DNA from: Kineococcus endophyticus
GTDB taxonomy: Bacteria > Actinomycetota > Actinomycetes > Actinomycetales > Kineococcaceae
DNA: 64,000 bases
Direction: 5' to 3'
Assembly (NCBI RefSeq): GCF_040796495.1
Contig: NZ_JBFNQN010000005.1
Span: 1 to 64,000, forward strand
Part shown: piece after piece, positions 28,848 through 36,020 of the stretch
How positions within the stretch are numbered: position 1 is the first letter of the stretch
Layout of the letters: every line of letters starts with the position of its first letter
Position numbers and translations under genes: made by a program
The notes under the pieces: model-generated
Databases searched by the model: none
Told to the model about the DNA's origin: nothing
Seen by the model: the letters and a program-made list of their open reading frames with translations, nothing else

Positions 28848-29390
28848 TCAGTTCGTCCGCTGCAGGAACTCCGGGTCGAGGTCGCCCGGCGCGACGGAGA
28901 TGACCGACTCGTCGTCGACACCGACGTGCTCGAAGAGGGTGATGCGGGCGAACTCGGGCACGACGTGGATCGGGTAGGTGGGCCCGGCGTCGCGGAAGGC
29001 GCGCATGCGGTCGAGGTGGTCGTTCTGGAAGAGGACGGTCCTGGAGCCGTCCTCCTCGACCCAGCGCGGGAAGAAGATCGTGCCGTGCAGGCGGCGGCGC
29101 TGCGGCATGACGTCGACCACGACGGACGTGCCGGTCGGCTCGTTCCAGGACACCTTGAAGCCGTCCTCGTCGAGCTGCACCAGGTCGACGGCCTGGTCCT
29201 TGACCCAGCGTCCGCCGACCATGCCCGAGTGGATGCGGTAGTCGATGGTCGTGGCGTTCTTGACGTACATCTCGTACTGCCAGCCGTTGGCGTAGGTGTA
29301 GACGAAGCGGTGCCCCACGATGCCCGAGAGGTCCTGCGGGGGCGCGGGGTGTTCGACAGTGGTCGTGACGGGGACGTCGGTGGTCGTCAT
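28848..29390 (-). CDS. padC: Phenolic acid decarboxylase
   Basis: A 180-residue enzyme that removes CO2 from hydroxycinnamic acids such as ferulate and p-coumarate to give vinylphenols, detoxifying plant phenolics. The match to Bacillus PadC is strong: [70 protein letters not shown]. The catalytic residues Tyr11, Tyr13, Arg41 and Glu64 of Bacillus PAD fall here at Tyr31, Tyr33, Arg61 and Glu84, a constant shift of 20. ATG 29388-29390 has CAAAAT ending 7 nt upstream (leaderless). A palindrome covers that -10, and a MarR regulator is divergent. Confidence 0.95.
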   Translation of the reverse strand: MTTTDVPVTTTVEHPAPPQDLSGIVGHRFVYTYANGWQYEMYVKNATTIDYRIHSGMVGGRWVKDQAVDLVQLDEDGFKVSWNEPTGTSVVVDVMPQRRRLHGTIFFPRWVEEDGSRTVLFQNDHLDRMRAFRDAGPTYPIHVVPEFARITLFEHVGVDDESVISVAPGDLDPEFLQRTN

Positions 29391-29397
29391 GCGGTCT

Positions 29398-29425
29398 ATT
29401 TTGCTGACAAAACTCAGGGGGGCAA
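29398..29425 (-). promoter_or_regulatory. padC promoter with MarR-type operator
   Basis: TTTTG-CTGA-CAAAA (29399-29412) is an inverted repeat standing out in this GC-rich sequence. On the minus strand CAAAAT (29398-29403) is a -10 seven nt before the padC start, with TTGCCC (29420-29425) 16 bp upstream as -35. The palindrome fills the -10 and spacer, so a bound dimer would block padC. Confidence 0.6.
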
Positions 29426-29447
29426 CCCGAGCGGGCAGGATGGGCGC

Positions 29448-29909
29448 GTGACCTCCCCCACGTCCGGTGTCCCGTCCGCAGCGGGGACGGCCCGCCGGCT
29501 CGGCCCGCTGCTGGGACCGCTGCGGCGCACCGTGCTGCGCCGCAGCCGCGACCTCGCCGCGCTGCCGGACCTGCCCGAGGCGCAGGTGGAACTGCTGCGG
29601 GTGCTGGCCGGGCAGGGCGCGCAGAGCCCGAGCGGTCTCGCGGACCGGTTGCGGCTGGCCCGGCCCACCGTCAGCAACCTGCTGCGGACCCTGTCGAGCA
29701 CCGGCCTCGTCGACCGCTCCCCCGGCGCCGGGCGCGCCGTCGAGGTCAGCGCCACCGACCACGCCCGCGACCTGCTGCGCCGCTACGACGCGGCGAGCGC
29801 GCGGACGCTGGAACTCGCTCTGGAACGCCTGGACACCGCCGACCGCACCACCCTCGCCGCCGCCCTGCCCGCCCTCGAACGCCTCCTGGCCGCTCTCGGC
29901 GACGACTGA
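29448..29909 (+). CDS. MarR family transcriptional regulator
   Basis: A 153-residue winged-helix repressor. [20 protein letters not shown] then [33 protein letters not shown] is the MarR recognition helix and wing (about 45-100), flanked by dimerising helices. Phenolic acids are usual ligands of this family, which fits control of the divergent padC. In Bacillus and Lactobacillus padC is governed by PadR, so a MarR here is a different solution. GTG 29448 has CAGGAT (29436-29441) ending exactly 6 nt upstream. trmB follows after 31 bp. Confidence 0.88.
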   Translation: MTSPTSGVPSAAGTARRLGPLLGPLRRTVLRRSRDLAALPDLPEAQVELLRVLAGQGAQSPSGLADRLRLARPTVSNLLRTLSSTGLVDRSPGAGRAVEVSATDHARDLLRRYDAASARTLELALERLDTADRTTLAAALPALERLLAALGDD

Positions 29910-29940
29910 GCCACCCCCGCCCGTGCCCGAGAATGGAGTG

Positions 29941-30630
29941 GTGAGCGCCTCCCCCGTCCCCGCCGGCACGCCCCTGCAGTCGTACAAGCTGCGCCGGGGA
30001 CGGATGGGGGTCGAGCGCACGGAGGCGCTCGCCACGCACCTGCCGCGCTACGCGGTGCCGGCGGGTCCGGGTCGGCTGGACCTGCAGCACCTGTTCGGTG
30101 ACGACCACCCCGTCGTGCTCGAGATCGGGTCGGGGATGGGCGACGCGACGCTCGCGATGGCCCAGGCCGATCCGGGCACGAACGTCGTCGCGGCCGAGGT
30201 GCACACCCCGGGCATCGGTGCGCTGCTGCAGGGCCTCGTGGAGCACGGCGTGGAGAACGTCCGGTTGCTCGAGGGCGACGGCCGCGAACTGCTGGACGCG
30301 CGCATCACCCCCGGGGCGCTGGCCGGGGTGCGCGTGTACTTCCCCGACCCGTGGCCCAAGGCGCGCCACCACAAGCGCCGGCTCGTGCAGCCGGACTTCG
30401 TGGCGCTCGTGGCCGACCGGCTCGCCCCGGGCGGCACCCTGCACTGCGCGACCGACTGGGAGCCCTACGCCGAGCAGATGGTCGAGGTGATCGGCGCCGA
30501 CCCGCGGTTCGAGGTGTCCGCCGACCGGTCACGGCCCGCGTGGCGACCGCAGACGCGCTTCGAACGGCGTGGACTCGCGCTGGGGCACGTCGTCACCGAC
30601 GTGCTCGCCACGCAGGTCAGTCGACCTTGA
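29941..30630 (+). CDS. trmB: tRNA (guanine-N7-)-methyltransferase
   Basis: A 229-residue enzyme that makes m7G46 in tRNA using SAM. The SAM loop is [15 protein letters not shown]; the family hallmark [16 protein letters not shown] (about 125-140) is intact; [10 protein letters not shown] and the C-terminal [10 protein letters not shown] element match the tRNA-binding end of TrmB. GTG 29941 has GAGAAT ending exactly 6 nt upstream, pointing to its own leaderless transcript although it follows the MarR gene. It converges on the small Cys-rich gene; the coding ends overlap by 14 bp. Confidence 0.95.
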   Translation: MSASPVPAGTPLQSYKLRRGRMGVERTEALATHLPRYAVPAGPGRLDLQHLFGDDHPVVLEIGSGMGDATLAMAQADPGTNVVAAEVHTPGIGALLQGLVEHGVENVRLLEGDGRELLDARITPGALAGVRVYFPDPWPKARHHKRRLVQPDFVALVADRLAPGGTLHCATDWEPYAEQMVEVIGADPRFEVSADRSRPAWRPQTRFERRGLALGHVVTDVLATQVSRP

Positions 30631-30766
30631 CCAGCCGGCGGCGCTTCACGGTCCACCCCTCGGGCATGGTGCCCTCCTTGAGCATCCGCAGCGGGCACCG
30701 CCGGCACTTGTCCTTGGATTCGCAGCACTTGGACTTCGGCCAGAGGTCCTTCTTCTTCCCACCCAC
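30617..30766 (-). CDS. Small cysteine-rich basic protein (49 aa)
   Basis: A 49-residue protein too short for routine gene finders. It starts MGGKKKDLWPKSKCCESKDK and continues with CRRCPLRML, a four-Cys cluster CC-x5-C-x2-C in a strongly basic chain, a likely zinc knuckle that might touch RNA or the ribosome. GTG 30766 is strongly supported: TACCTT (30773-30778, minus) ends exactly 6 nt before it. It lies 33 bp after the DUF3159 gene in the same direction and its end overlaps trmB by 14 bp tail to tail. I cannot name a family. Confidence 0.65.
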   Translation of the reverse strand: MGGKKKDLWPKSKCCESKDKCRRCPLRMLKEGTMPEGWTVKRRRLVKVD

Positions 30767-30799
30767 GCGCAGAAGGTAACAGGCCCAGGTAGGTGAGCC

Positions 30800-31468
30800 T
30801 CACCGCACCTGGAGCGGGGTGCGTCCCTTCAGGAGCATCGCGCCGGCGACGACGAGCCCCAGCAGGAGCAGCGGCCAGCCCAGCGCGAGCTTCGCGACGG
30901 CCAGACCGGTGGTGTTGTCGGTCAGGTACAGCGGCAGCTGGACCGCCACCCGCAGGACGTACCCGGCCAGCAGGAGCGCGGTCAGCTTCTGGCACAGCGC
31001 GACGATGCCGCGGTCCCGGCGCCACGCGGTCGGCTCCTCGGTGACGGCCCCGACGAGGAACCCCACGACGGGCCAGCGGGTGAGCATCGACACCGCGAAG
31101 GCCACCGCGAGGGCGAGGTTGAGCAGGATCCCCGGCAGGAACACGTCCTGCGCCCGGCCGGTGCGGGAGGCGACGAAGGCGGCGACCGCCGTCACGAGGA
31201 TGCTGCCGAGCGCGAACTGCACCGTCTCGCGGCGGGCGACGCGCACGACGAGCGCGACGAGCATGACCGCCAGCGACGCGCCGACCGAGACCCGGAGGTC
31301 GCTCGTGGCGAGCCAGGCGATGAGGAAGGCGAGCGGCGCGACGGCGGAGTCCAGCAGCCCGCGCCACCCCCCCAGCGCCGTCGACAGGCGCAACCGGACG
31401 AGTTCCTCGACGGTCTGCGGGCCCTCGGGCGCGGTGGACGGCGTGGACCCGGCGGCGGCGTCCGCCAC
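30800..31468 (-). CDS. DUF3159 family membrane protein
   Basis: A 222-residue membrane protein with about six helices (GLLDSAVAPLAFLIAWL, LRVSVGASLAVMLVALVVRV, QFALGSILVTAVAAFVASR, and others). It contains the DUF3159 pattern, including SRTGRAQDVFLPGILLN. The function is unknown; the family resembles intracellular septation/VUT-type proteins. GTG 31468 shares one base with the TAG of the OB-fold gene, so it is coupled to it. The order dut, DUF3710, OB-fold, DUF3159 matches mycobacterial Rv2697c-Rv2693c. Confidence 0.88.
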   Translation of the reverse strand: MADAAAGSTPSTAPEGPQTVEELVRLRLSTALGGWRGLLDSAVAPLAFLIAWLATSDLRVSVGASLAVMLVALVVRVARRETVQFALGSILVTAVAAFVASRTGRAQDVFLPGILLNLALAVAFAVSMLTRWPVVGFLVGAVTEEPTAWRRDRGIVALCQKLTALLLAGYVLRVAVQLPLYLTDNTTGLAVAKLALGWPLLLLGLVVAGAMLLKGRTPLQVR

Positions 31469-31875
31469 TACGCCTCGGCCTTCTCGGCGCACACGAGCTC
31501 GTAGACCGGGTTGAAGATCACCCGCTGGCCGTCGTCGCAGGCGACGAGCCCCTTGGCCTTGACCCGGCGCCCGGGCTCGACCCCCGCGATGCGCCGGCGC
31601 CCCAGCCAGACGAGCTGGACCGAGCCGGAGCCGTCGAACAGCTCGGCCTCGAGCGCGGGGACGCCCCCACGGGGACGCAGGGTCACCGAGCGCAGCGTCC
31701 CGCAGACGCACGCACGGGTGCGGTCGGGCACCTGGCCGCACGGGGTCCCGCCGTTGCGGACCGCGTCCTCCTGGGCCTCCTCGGCGGCGAGGTCGGAGTT
31801 CGACGCGGTGAACCGCGCCAGAGCACGGCGCCACAGGGGCGCGCCCAGCACTGAGGACTTCGACACGGCACTCAC
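31468..31875 (-). CDS. OB-fold nucleic-acid-binding protein
   Basis: A 135-residue protein with an OB-fold similar to the RecG wedge/DUF3111-like proteins: TRACVCGTLRSVTLRPRGGVPALEAELFDGSGSVQLVWLGRRRIAGVEPGRRVKAKG is cut here to its idea, that is GTLRSVTL, ELFDGSGSVQLVWLG and GRRVKAKGLV. It probably binds single-stranded nucleic acid; the partner is unknown. GTG 31875 has GGAGG 10 bp upstream. It stands between DUF3710 (91 bp upstream) and DUF3159 (1-bp overlap), as Rv2694c does in mycobacteria. Confidence 0.85.
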   Translation of the reverse strand: MSAVSKSSVLGAPLWRRALARFTASNSDLAAEEAQEDAVRNGGTPCGQVPDRTRACVCGTLRSVTLRPRGGVPALEAELFDGSGSVQLVWLGRRRIAGVEPGRRVKAKGLVACDDGQRVIFNPVYELVCAEKAEA

Positions 31876-31914
31876 AGTAGGCCCTCCCGGTCGCCTGCGA
31901 GGTTCAACGTCAAT

Positions 31915-31937
31915 CCCCGGGACGGTGTTCCGCGGGG
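31915..31937 (-). terminator. Hairpin between DUF3710 and OB-fold genes
   Basis: CCCCGGGA (31915-31922) pairs with TCC-G-CGGGG (31929-31937) with one bulged G and a 6-nt loop. It lies in the 91-bp gap of an otherwise tight operon and may reduce read-through from dut-DUF3710 into the OB-fold gene. Confidence 0.35.
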
Positions 31938-31966
31938 TTGCGGGCAGCGGCGGCGGACGCCCGCGG

Positions 31967-32806
31967 TCAGCGGACCTCGGTGATCTCGGGGCCGCGCTCG
32001 AACGGGTTGAGGTCGTCGCGGCCCGAGGCCTCCTGCGCCGGGTCCTCCGAGGGGGCCGGCTGCTCGGGCAGGGCCAGCGCGATGAGCTCGCGGGGGGCCA
32101 TGGCCTCGTCGCCGCGGACGACGACCGTCTTGCGCACGACGCCCTCCAGCTCCGCGGCCGCGGACGCGTCGTGCGCGGCGGGCCCGCTGAACACGGCGCG
32201 CAGGAACCAGCGCGGACCGTCGACGCCGGCGAAACGCGCCGGCTGGTGGGCCGTGCGACCGTCCTCGGTCCGCACCGGCAGGCGGCACAGCAGCTCCCGG
32301 CCGAGCGGGCCGTCCTGCTCGTCGGCCGCCCCGCCCTGCTGGACGACCGCCTCGGCGATCTCGGCGCGGATCTCGTCCCAGACCCCGCTCGAGCGCGGGG
32401 CGGCGAACGCCTGCAGCTGCACGGTGGACCCGTTCAGCCCGACGGTGACGGCGATGACGCGGCCGGAACCCTCCTCGACCTCGAAGCGCAGCTCCATGCC
32501 CTCGCGCCCCACCAGCCGCAGACCCCCGAGGGCGAGGCGGTCCTCCGCCTCGTCGACCTCGGAGACGTCGAACGGCCCCGCGGAGCGGTCGAACGCCTCC
32601 GGCGCGGGCTGCGCCTTCGCCGGCGCGTCGGCCTCGGCGGCCGCGCGGGCCTCGGGGTCGTCCACGACACCCGAGGACGCCGTGGCGGGCTCGGCACCGG
32701 CCTCGGCGGTGGTCACCGAGGTCGTGGCGTCGGCGTCGGTCGACGGTCCGGTCGCGGGGTCGCTCGGGGTGGTCTCGGCGACCTTGCGGCGGCGGAACAG
32801 GCTCAC
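31967..32806 (-). CDS. DUF3710 domain protein
   Basis: A 279-residue protein. The first 90 residues are low-complexity and acidic (Ala, Thr, Glu, Pro) after a basic start MSLFRRRKVAE. The DUF3710 domain follows (GPFDVSEVDEAEDRLALGGL, LQAFAAPRSSGVWDEIRAEI, RFAGVDGPRWFLRAVFSGPA) and the chain ends DDLNPFERGPEITEVR, a typical C-terminus. The function is unknown. GTG 32806 overlaps the dut stop by 4 bp, so it is coupled to dUTPase synthesis, as Rv2696c is to dut in mycobacteria. Confidence 0.9.
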   Translation of the reverse strand: MSLFRRRKVAETTPSDPATGPSTDADATTSVTTAEAGAEPATASSGVVDDPEARAAAEADAPAKAQPAPEAFDRSAGPFDVSEVDEAEDRLALGGLRLVGREGMELRFEVEEGSGRVIAVTVGLNGSTVQLQAFAAPRSSGVWDEIRAEIAEAVVQQGGAADEQDGPLGRELLCRLPVRTEDGRTAHQPARFAGVDGPRWFLRAVFSGPAAHDASAAAELEGVVRKTVVVRGDEAMAPRELIALALPEQPAPSEDPAQEASGRDDLNPFERGPEITEVR

Positions 32807-33333
32807 GGTCGCTCCTCGGGAGTGGTGGTGGTGGGGAAGGGGGCGGTGCTCACCAGGGCGTCGCTGCCACCCGTGGAGCCGTGGCCGCCCTCGCCGCGGG
32901 CGGAGACCGGCAGCTCCTGGACGGGCAGGAACTGGACGCGCTCGACGCGCTGGACGACGACCTGGGCCACGCGGTCGCCCGCCCGCAGCTCGACGGCCTC
33001 GCGCAGGTCGGTGTTGAGCAGCGTGACGCGCACCTCGCCGCGGTACCCGGCGTCCACCGTCCCGGGCGAGTTCAGGACGGTCAGACCGCGCTTGGCGGCC
33101 AGGCCCGAGCGCGGGACGACGAAGGCGACGTGCCCGTCGGGCAGCGCGAGCGAGACCCCGGTCGGCACCGTCACGCGCTCCCCCGGCCCGACGACCACGT
33201 CGACGCGCGTCGTGAGGTCGGCGCCGGCGTCGCCGGCGTGGGCGTACGTCGGCAGGGCCTGCGGGACGGCCAGGAGCACGGGCACCGGCAGGGGTGCCGG
33301 AACCGCCTCGGCCTGCGGGAACGCGTCGGTCAC
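32803..33333 (-). CDS. dut: Deoxyuridine 5'-triphosphate nucleotidohydrolase
   Basis: A 176-residue dUTPase that hydrolyses dUTP to dUMP and keeps uracil out of DNA. All five trimer motifs are present: AGDAGADL (33-40), PRSGLA (74-79), NSPGTVDAGYRGEV (88-101), RVAQ (121-124) and RGEGGHGSTG (146-155). The C-terminal tail beyond motif V is about 20 residues longer than usual. GTG 33333 has TAGGGT 8 nt upstream on the minus strand. It is the first gene of dut-DUF3710 and diverges from DUF3093 across 139 bp that include a 12-bp tandem repeat. Confidence 0.97.
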   Translation of the reverse strand: MTDAFPQAEAVPAPLPVPVLLAVPQALPTYAHAGDAGADLTTRVDVVVGPGERVTVPTGVSLALPDGHVAFVVPRSGLAAKRGLTVLNSPGTVDAGYRGEVRVTLLNTDLREAVELRAGDRVAQVVVQRVERVQFLPVQELPVSARGEGGHGSTGGSDALVSTAPFPTTTTPEERP

Positions 33334-33391
33334 GGGGCTCGACCCTACCCGTCACGGGCCGTGCGGTCCCGCCCCGGTCCACGGGCCGGCC

Positions 33392-33439
33392 GACGTCCCG
33401 GTCGACGTCCCGGTCAACGTCCCGGTCAACGTCCCGGTC
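33392..33439 (+). repeat. Four tandem 12-bp units between dut and DUF3093
   Basis: Units at 33392-33403, 33404-33415, 33416-33427 and 33428-33439 read rACGTCCCGGTC (first base G or A) with one variable position. They begin about 60 bp upstream of dut and end 33 bp before the DUF3093 start. A 12-bp period keeps no frame shift, yet no gene is credible here. The copies could be regulator sites or a slippage-prone tract. Confidence 0.9.
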
Positions 33440-33472
33440 CACCGCGCCGCACGCGCGTGCGACCCTGGGCTC

Positions 33473-33988
33473 GTGTCGAGCGCGACCAGCCCCTCCCCGT
33501 CCCCGCAGCCGTCCGAGGGACCCGTGCGGGGCGACACGGCCTGGGACGGCCGTGAGACGTGGTGGCCGGCGGTCACGTCGTGGTTGTCCTGGCTGCCCGC
33601 CGTCGTCGGGGGCGCGCTCGTGGCGCTGCCGATCTGGGGGACGCAGGGAGCCCTCGTGGGCGCGGTCGTGGGGGCCGTGCTGGCCGTCGGGGTCCTGCTG
33701 AGCCTGTCGTGGACCACGCGGCTGACCGAGACGGAGTTCCGGGTGGGACGGGCGACGTTGCCGCTGTCCGTGGTCTCCGGGGTGGACGTCATCGCCCGCC
33801 GGGAGCGCCGGACCGCGCTGGGGCCCGGGCTCGACGCCCGGGCCCACCTCGCGATCCGGTCCTGGATCGGACCCGCCGTGCGGATCCACCTGGACGACCC
33901 GGCCGACCCCACCCCCTACTGGGTGGTGTCGACCCGCCGCCCGCAGCGCCTGGCCGCCGAGATCAGGCGGCGCAGTCGTTGCAGATGA
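33473..33988 (+). CDS. DUF3093 family membrane protein
   Basis: A 171-residue protein with a polar Ser/Pro-rich start, two close hydrophobic helices (about 35-80, WLSWLPAVVGGALVALPIWG and ALVGAVVGAVLAVGVLLSL) and a soluble domain with TRLTETEFRVGRATLPLSVV and the ending PTPYWVVSTRRPQRLAAEI, typical of DUF3093. The function is unknown. GTG 33473. It diverges from dut as Rv2698 does in mycobacteria, and its last 26 bp overlap the end of DUF4193 tail to tail. Confidence 0.9.
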   Translation: MSSATSPSPSPQPSEGPVRGDTAWDGRETWWPAVTSWLSWLPAVVGGALVALPIWGTQGALVGAVVGAVLAVGVLLSLSWTTRLTETEFRVGRATLPLSVVSGVDVIARRERRTALGPGLDARAHLAIRSWIGPAVRIHLDDPADPTPYWVVSTRRPQRLAAEIRRRSRCR

Positions 33989-34262
33989 TCTTCCCGTCGC
34001 CGGAGTCGTGCAGCTGGCTGCGGTGCACCACGAGGAAGCAGCTGGTGCACGTGAACTCGTCCTGCTGACGCGGGAGGACCCGCACCGACAGCTCCTCGTT
34101 GGACAGGTCCGCGCCCGGCAGCTCGAAGCCCTCGGCCGCCTCCGTCTCGTCCTCGTCGACGGCGCCCGAGCTCTTGTCGGTGCGACGGGCCTTGAGCTCC
34201 TCGATGGAGTCCTCGTTCAGCTCGTCGTCGTTCTTGCGCGGTGCGTCGTAGTCGGTCGCCAT
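33963..34262 (-). CDS. DUF4193 zinc-ribbon-like protein
   Basis: A 99-residue protein conserved in actinobacteria (Rv2699c type). It has an acidic, Lys-containing N-terminal half beginning MATDYDAPRKNDDELNEDSI and a C-terminal zinc-ribbon-like CTSC (about 72-75) and CNDC (about 94-97) with FLVVHRSQL between. Unknown role; a metal-binding adaptor is likely. ATG 34260-34262 is preceded by a weak GAGGT. It overlaps the 3' end of DUF3093 by 26 bp and is read from the long spacer to the right. Confidence 0.93.
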   Translation of the reverse strand: MATDYDAPRKNDDELNEDSIEELKARRTDKSSGAVDEDETEAAEGFELPGADLSNEELSVRVLPRQQDEFTCTSCFLVVHRSQLHDSGDGKIICNDCAA

Positions 34263-34808
34263 GACCTCGCCTCACACTCCATGCCTTCTCGGCGTCCGTC
34301 GTCCTCGTCCTGCAGGACGTGCTGGTCTTCCTGCTTCTTCCGCCGGTTCCCGCGCGTCGTGCCGGCACCGGGTCCCCGGTGCGGCGGGGACAACGCCCCG
34401 ACCGCCCGATCCATGCCCGGGACCAGTCCCTCCCCGCCCCCTGCGTCCCCCCGCGCTGAGCGCGAGCGAGCACGCATCATGACCTACCCGCGGCCCGGAC
34501 TCGAACGGGGGCGGGTCGCGTGTCGCGCCGCAACCCCCCAGGGCCGGGACCACCCGAACGGGTCAACGTCCGGGAACCAGGTGTCACGTACGTCACTTCC
34601 GCGCTCCGGCAACGGCTTTCGCAGCACCGGCCCTCGGTACCGCCGTTCGGGGGGCTGTCCACAGCCGGGACACCCTGGGAGTTGGACGAGCGGCCGCCGA
34701 GCCGTAGTGTGCTCGCGTCCCCGCCGATCCGGTCGTCCGTCCCGCGCCCCGCGCCCGGGACGGAGCGCACGGCCGAGAGGAGCTCCCGACGCCCCGCAGG
34801 GAGGTGCC
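34263..34808. other. 546-bp non-coding spacer between DUF4193 and the 100-aa gene
   Basis: This is the only gene-free stretch over 300 bp. No reading frame here has convincing codon use or a start signal. It holds a 7-bp stem-loop, GTCCCCG/CGGGGAC (34372-34378 with 34385-34391), an ACGTACGT palindrome near 34588, and a good promoter at 34682-34710 for the rightward gene. A leader for DUF4193 should lie in the left part; I cannot pick its promoter. Confidence 0.6.
34682..34710 (+). promoter_or_regulatory. Sigma-70-type promoter for the 100-aa gene
   Basis: TTGGAC (34682-34687) and TAGTGT (34705-34710) are exactly 17 bp apart on the plus strand. The predicted start near 34717 gives a leader of about 90 nt ending in GGGAGG before GTG 34809. 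Confidence 0.6.
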
Positions 34809-35111
34809 GTGCCCGTGCACGAACCCAGCACGTCCGTAGAGACCTCGCCCACGTTCGTGGCCGAGCTGTCCGACCGCGTCCAGCGCACGCGCGCGACCAT
34901 CGACTCCGCCGCCGCCGCCGGTGACGACGACCTCGCCCAGGCTCTGCTGGACGACCTCGAGGCCCTCGTGGACCTCGCCACCGCGCACGACGTGGCGCTG
35001 CCCGACACCGTCGCCTACCTGGCCAGCCAGCCCGGGCGGACCGTCGTCGACGTCCGCTCCACCGACCAGCGCGCCGACGTGCACGCCGCTGCGGAGTGCG
35101 CGCCTGCCTGA
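34809..35111 (+). CDS. Hypothetical helical protein (100 aa)
   Basis: A 100-residue acidic protein of unknown function. After a short tail, FVAELSDRVQRTRATIDSAA and DDDLAQALLDDLEALVDLAT form two helices, probably a coiled coil or hairpin; the end is Ala/Asp-rich. GTG 34809 is chosen because GGGAGG lies 5 bp upstream; GTG 34815 is possible. It has its own promoter (34682-34710) and ends 28 bp before a very strong terminator, so it is a monocistronic gene. Confidence 0.65.
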   Translation: MPVHEPSTSVETSPTFVAELSDRVQRTRATIDSAAAAGDDDLAQALLDDLEALVDLATAHDVALPDTVAYLASQPGRTVVDVRSTDQRADVHAAAECAPA

Positions 35112-35138
35112 CCCCTTCCGCTTCCCGCGGGACCGACG

Positions 35139-35173
35139 AAGAGCCTGACCCTCCGGTGGAGGGTCAGGCTCTT
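35139..35173. terminator. Bidirectional terminator, 16-bp perfect stem
   Basis: AAGAGCCTGACCCTCC (35139-35154) and its exact complement (35158-35173) flank a 3-nt loop GGT. The A and T at the ends give a short T-run on both strands. It separates the convergent 100-aa gene (ends 35111) and suhB (ends 35190) and should stop transcription both ways. It is the best terminator in the window. Confidence 0.93.
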
Positions 35174-35189
35174 GCGCGTCGTGCGGGCC

Positions 35190-36017
35190 TCAGCCCAGGC
35201 CGAGCGTCTCGCGCAGGACGGGGTGCAACCCGGCGCCGGCCGCGATGAGGCCGTGCGTCCCGGCCGCCCCGCCGGCGAAGTCCGTGACGAGGGCTCCGGC
35301 CTCCCGGGCCACGAGCCAGCCGCCGGCGAAGTCCCAGGGGTTGAGCCCGAGCTCGTAGTAGGCGTCGACGCGGCCCGCGGCCACGGCGCACAGGTCCAGC
35401 GAGGCCGTGCCGATCCGGCGCAGGTCGCGCACCTGCGGCAGCAGCCGCGCCACGACGGCGGCCTGCTCGGCCCGGCGGGCCGCGTGGTAGCCGAAGCCCG
35501 TCGCCACGAGCGCCTGCCCGAGGTCCGGGCCGGCGCCGGCGTGCAGCGGGTGCACCCCGCGGGCGTCGGTCAGCGTCGCACCGGCACCTGCGCCGGCCGA
35601 CCACGTCTCCCCCGCCGAGGGGTCGACGACGGCCGCGGCCAGCACCGTCCAGGAGTCCGGGTCCGGGGGCCCGGCCGGGTCGTGGGAGACCACGGCGACG
35701 CTCACGGCGTAGGAGCGCAACCCGTAGAGGTAGTTGACCGTCCCGTCGATGGGGTCGACCACCCAGGTGAGCCCGCTGCTGCCCGCCTCGTAGCCCTCCT
35801 CCTCGCCCAGCAGCCCGTCGTGCGGGCGGGCGGCGCGCAGACGCTGGCGCAGCAACTGCTCGGAGGCGGTGTCCATGGCGGTGACGACGTCGGTCGGGCT
35901 CGACTTCGTCGCGGCCACCTCGACGCGGTCGGGGCGGCCGGCCGAGATCAGCTCACCGGCCGCGGTGGCGACCTCGACGGCCAGCCGCCGCAGCTCGGCG
36001 GTCGGGGGCTGCTCCAC
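35190..36017 (-). CDS. suhB: Inositol monophosphatase family protein
   Basis: A 275-residue Mg-dependent phosphatase that releases myo-inositol or a related alcohol from its phosphate, feeding inositol lipids in actinobacteria. The metal-site motifs are GEEEG (71-75), WVVDPIDGTVNYLYG (85-99, with DPIDGT at 88-93) and LNPWDFAGGWLV near the C-terminus (second IMP signature). GTG 36017 lies 3 bp after the stop of the ferrochelatase gene, so they are co-transcribed. Position next to DUF4193 and dut matches Rv2701c. Confidence 0.92.
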   Translation of the reverse strand: MEQPPTAELRRLAVEVATAAGELISAGRPDRVEVAATKSSPTDVVTAMDTASEQLLRQRLRAARPHDGLLGEEEGYEAGSSGLTWVVDPIDGTVNYLYGLRSYAVSVAVVSHDPAGPPDPDSWTVLAAAVVDPSAGETWSAGAGAGATLTDARGVHPLHAGAGPDLGQALVATGFGYHAARRAEQAAVVARLLPQVRDLRRIGTASLDLCAVAAGRVDAYYELGLNPWDFAGGWLVAREAGALVTDFAGGAAGTHGLIAAGAGLHPVLRETLGLG

Positions 36018-36020
36018 GGC

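Noticed and set aside
33392-33439. 12-bp repeats as a CRISPR array
   Set aside because: Units are contiguous without spacers and far too short; no cas gene is present.
34491-34510. tRNA T-arm-like string on the minus strand (GTTCGAGTCCGGGC)
   Set aside because: The T-stem has a mismatch, and no matching acceptor 5' strand, D-arm or anticodon arm occurs at the required distance. I also see no duplicate that would make it an attachment-site remnant.
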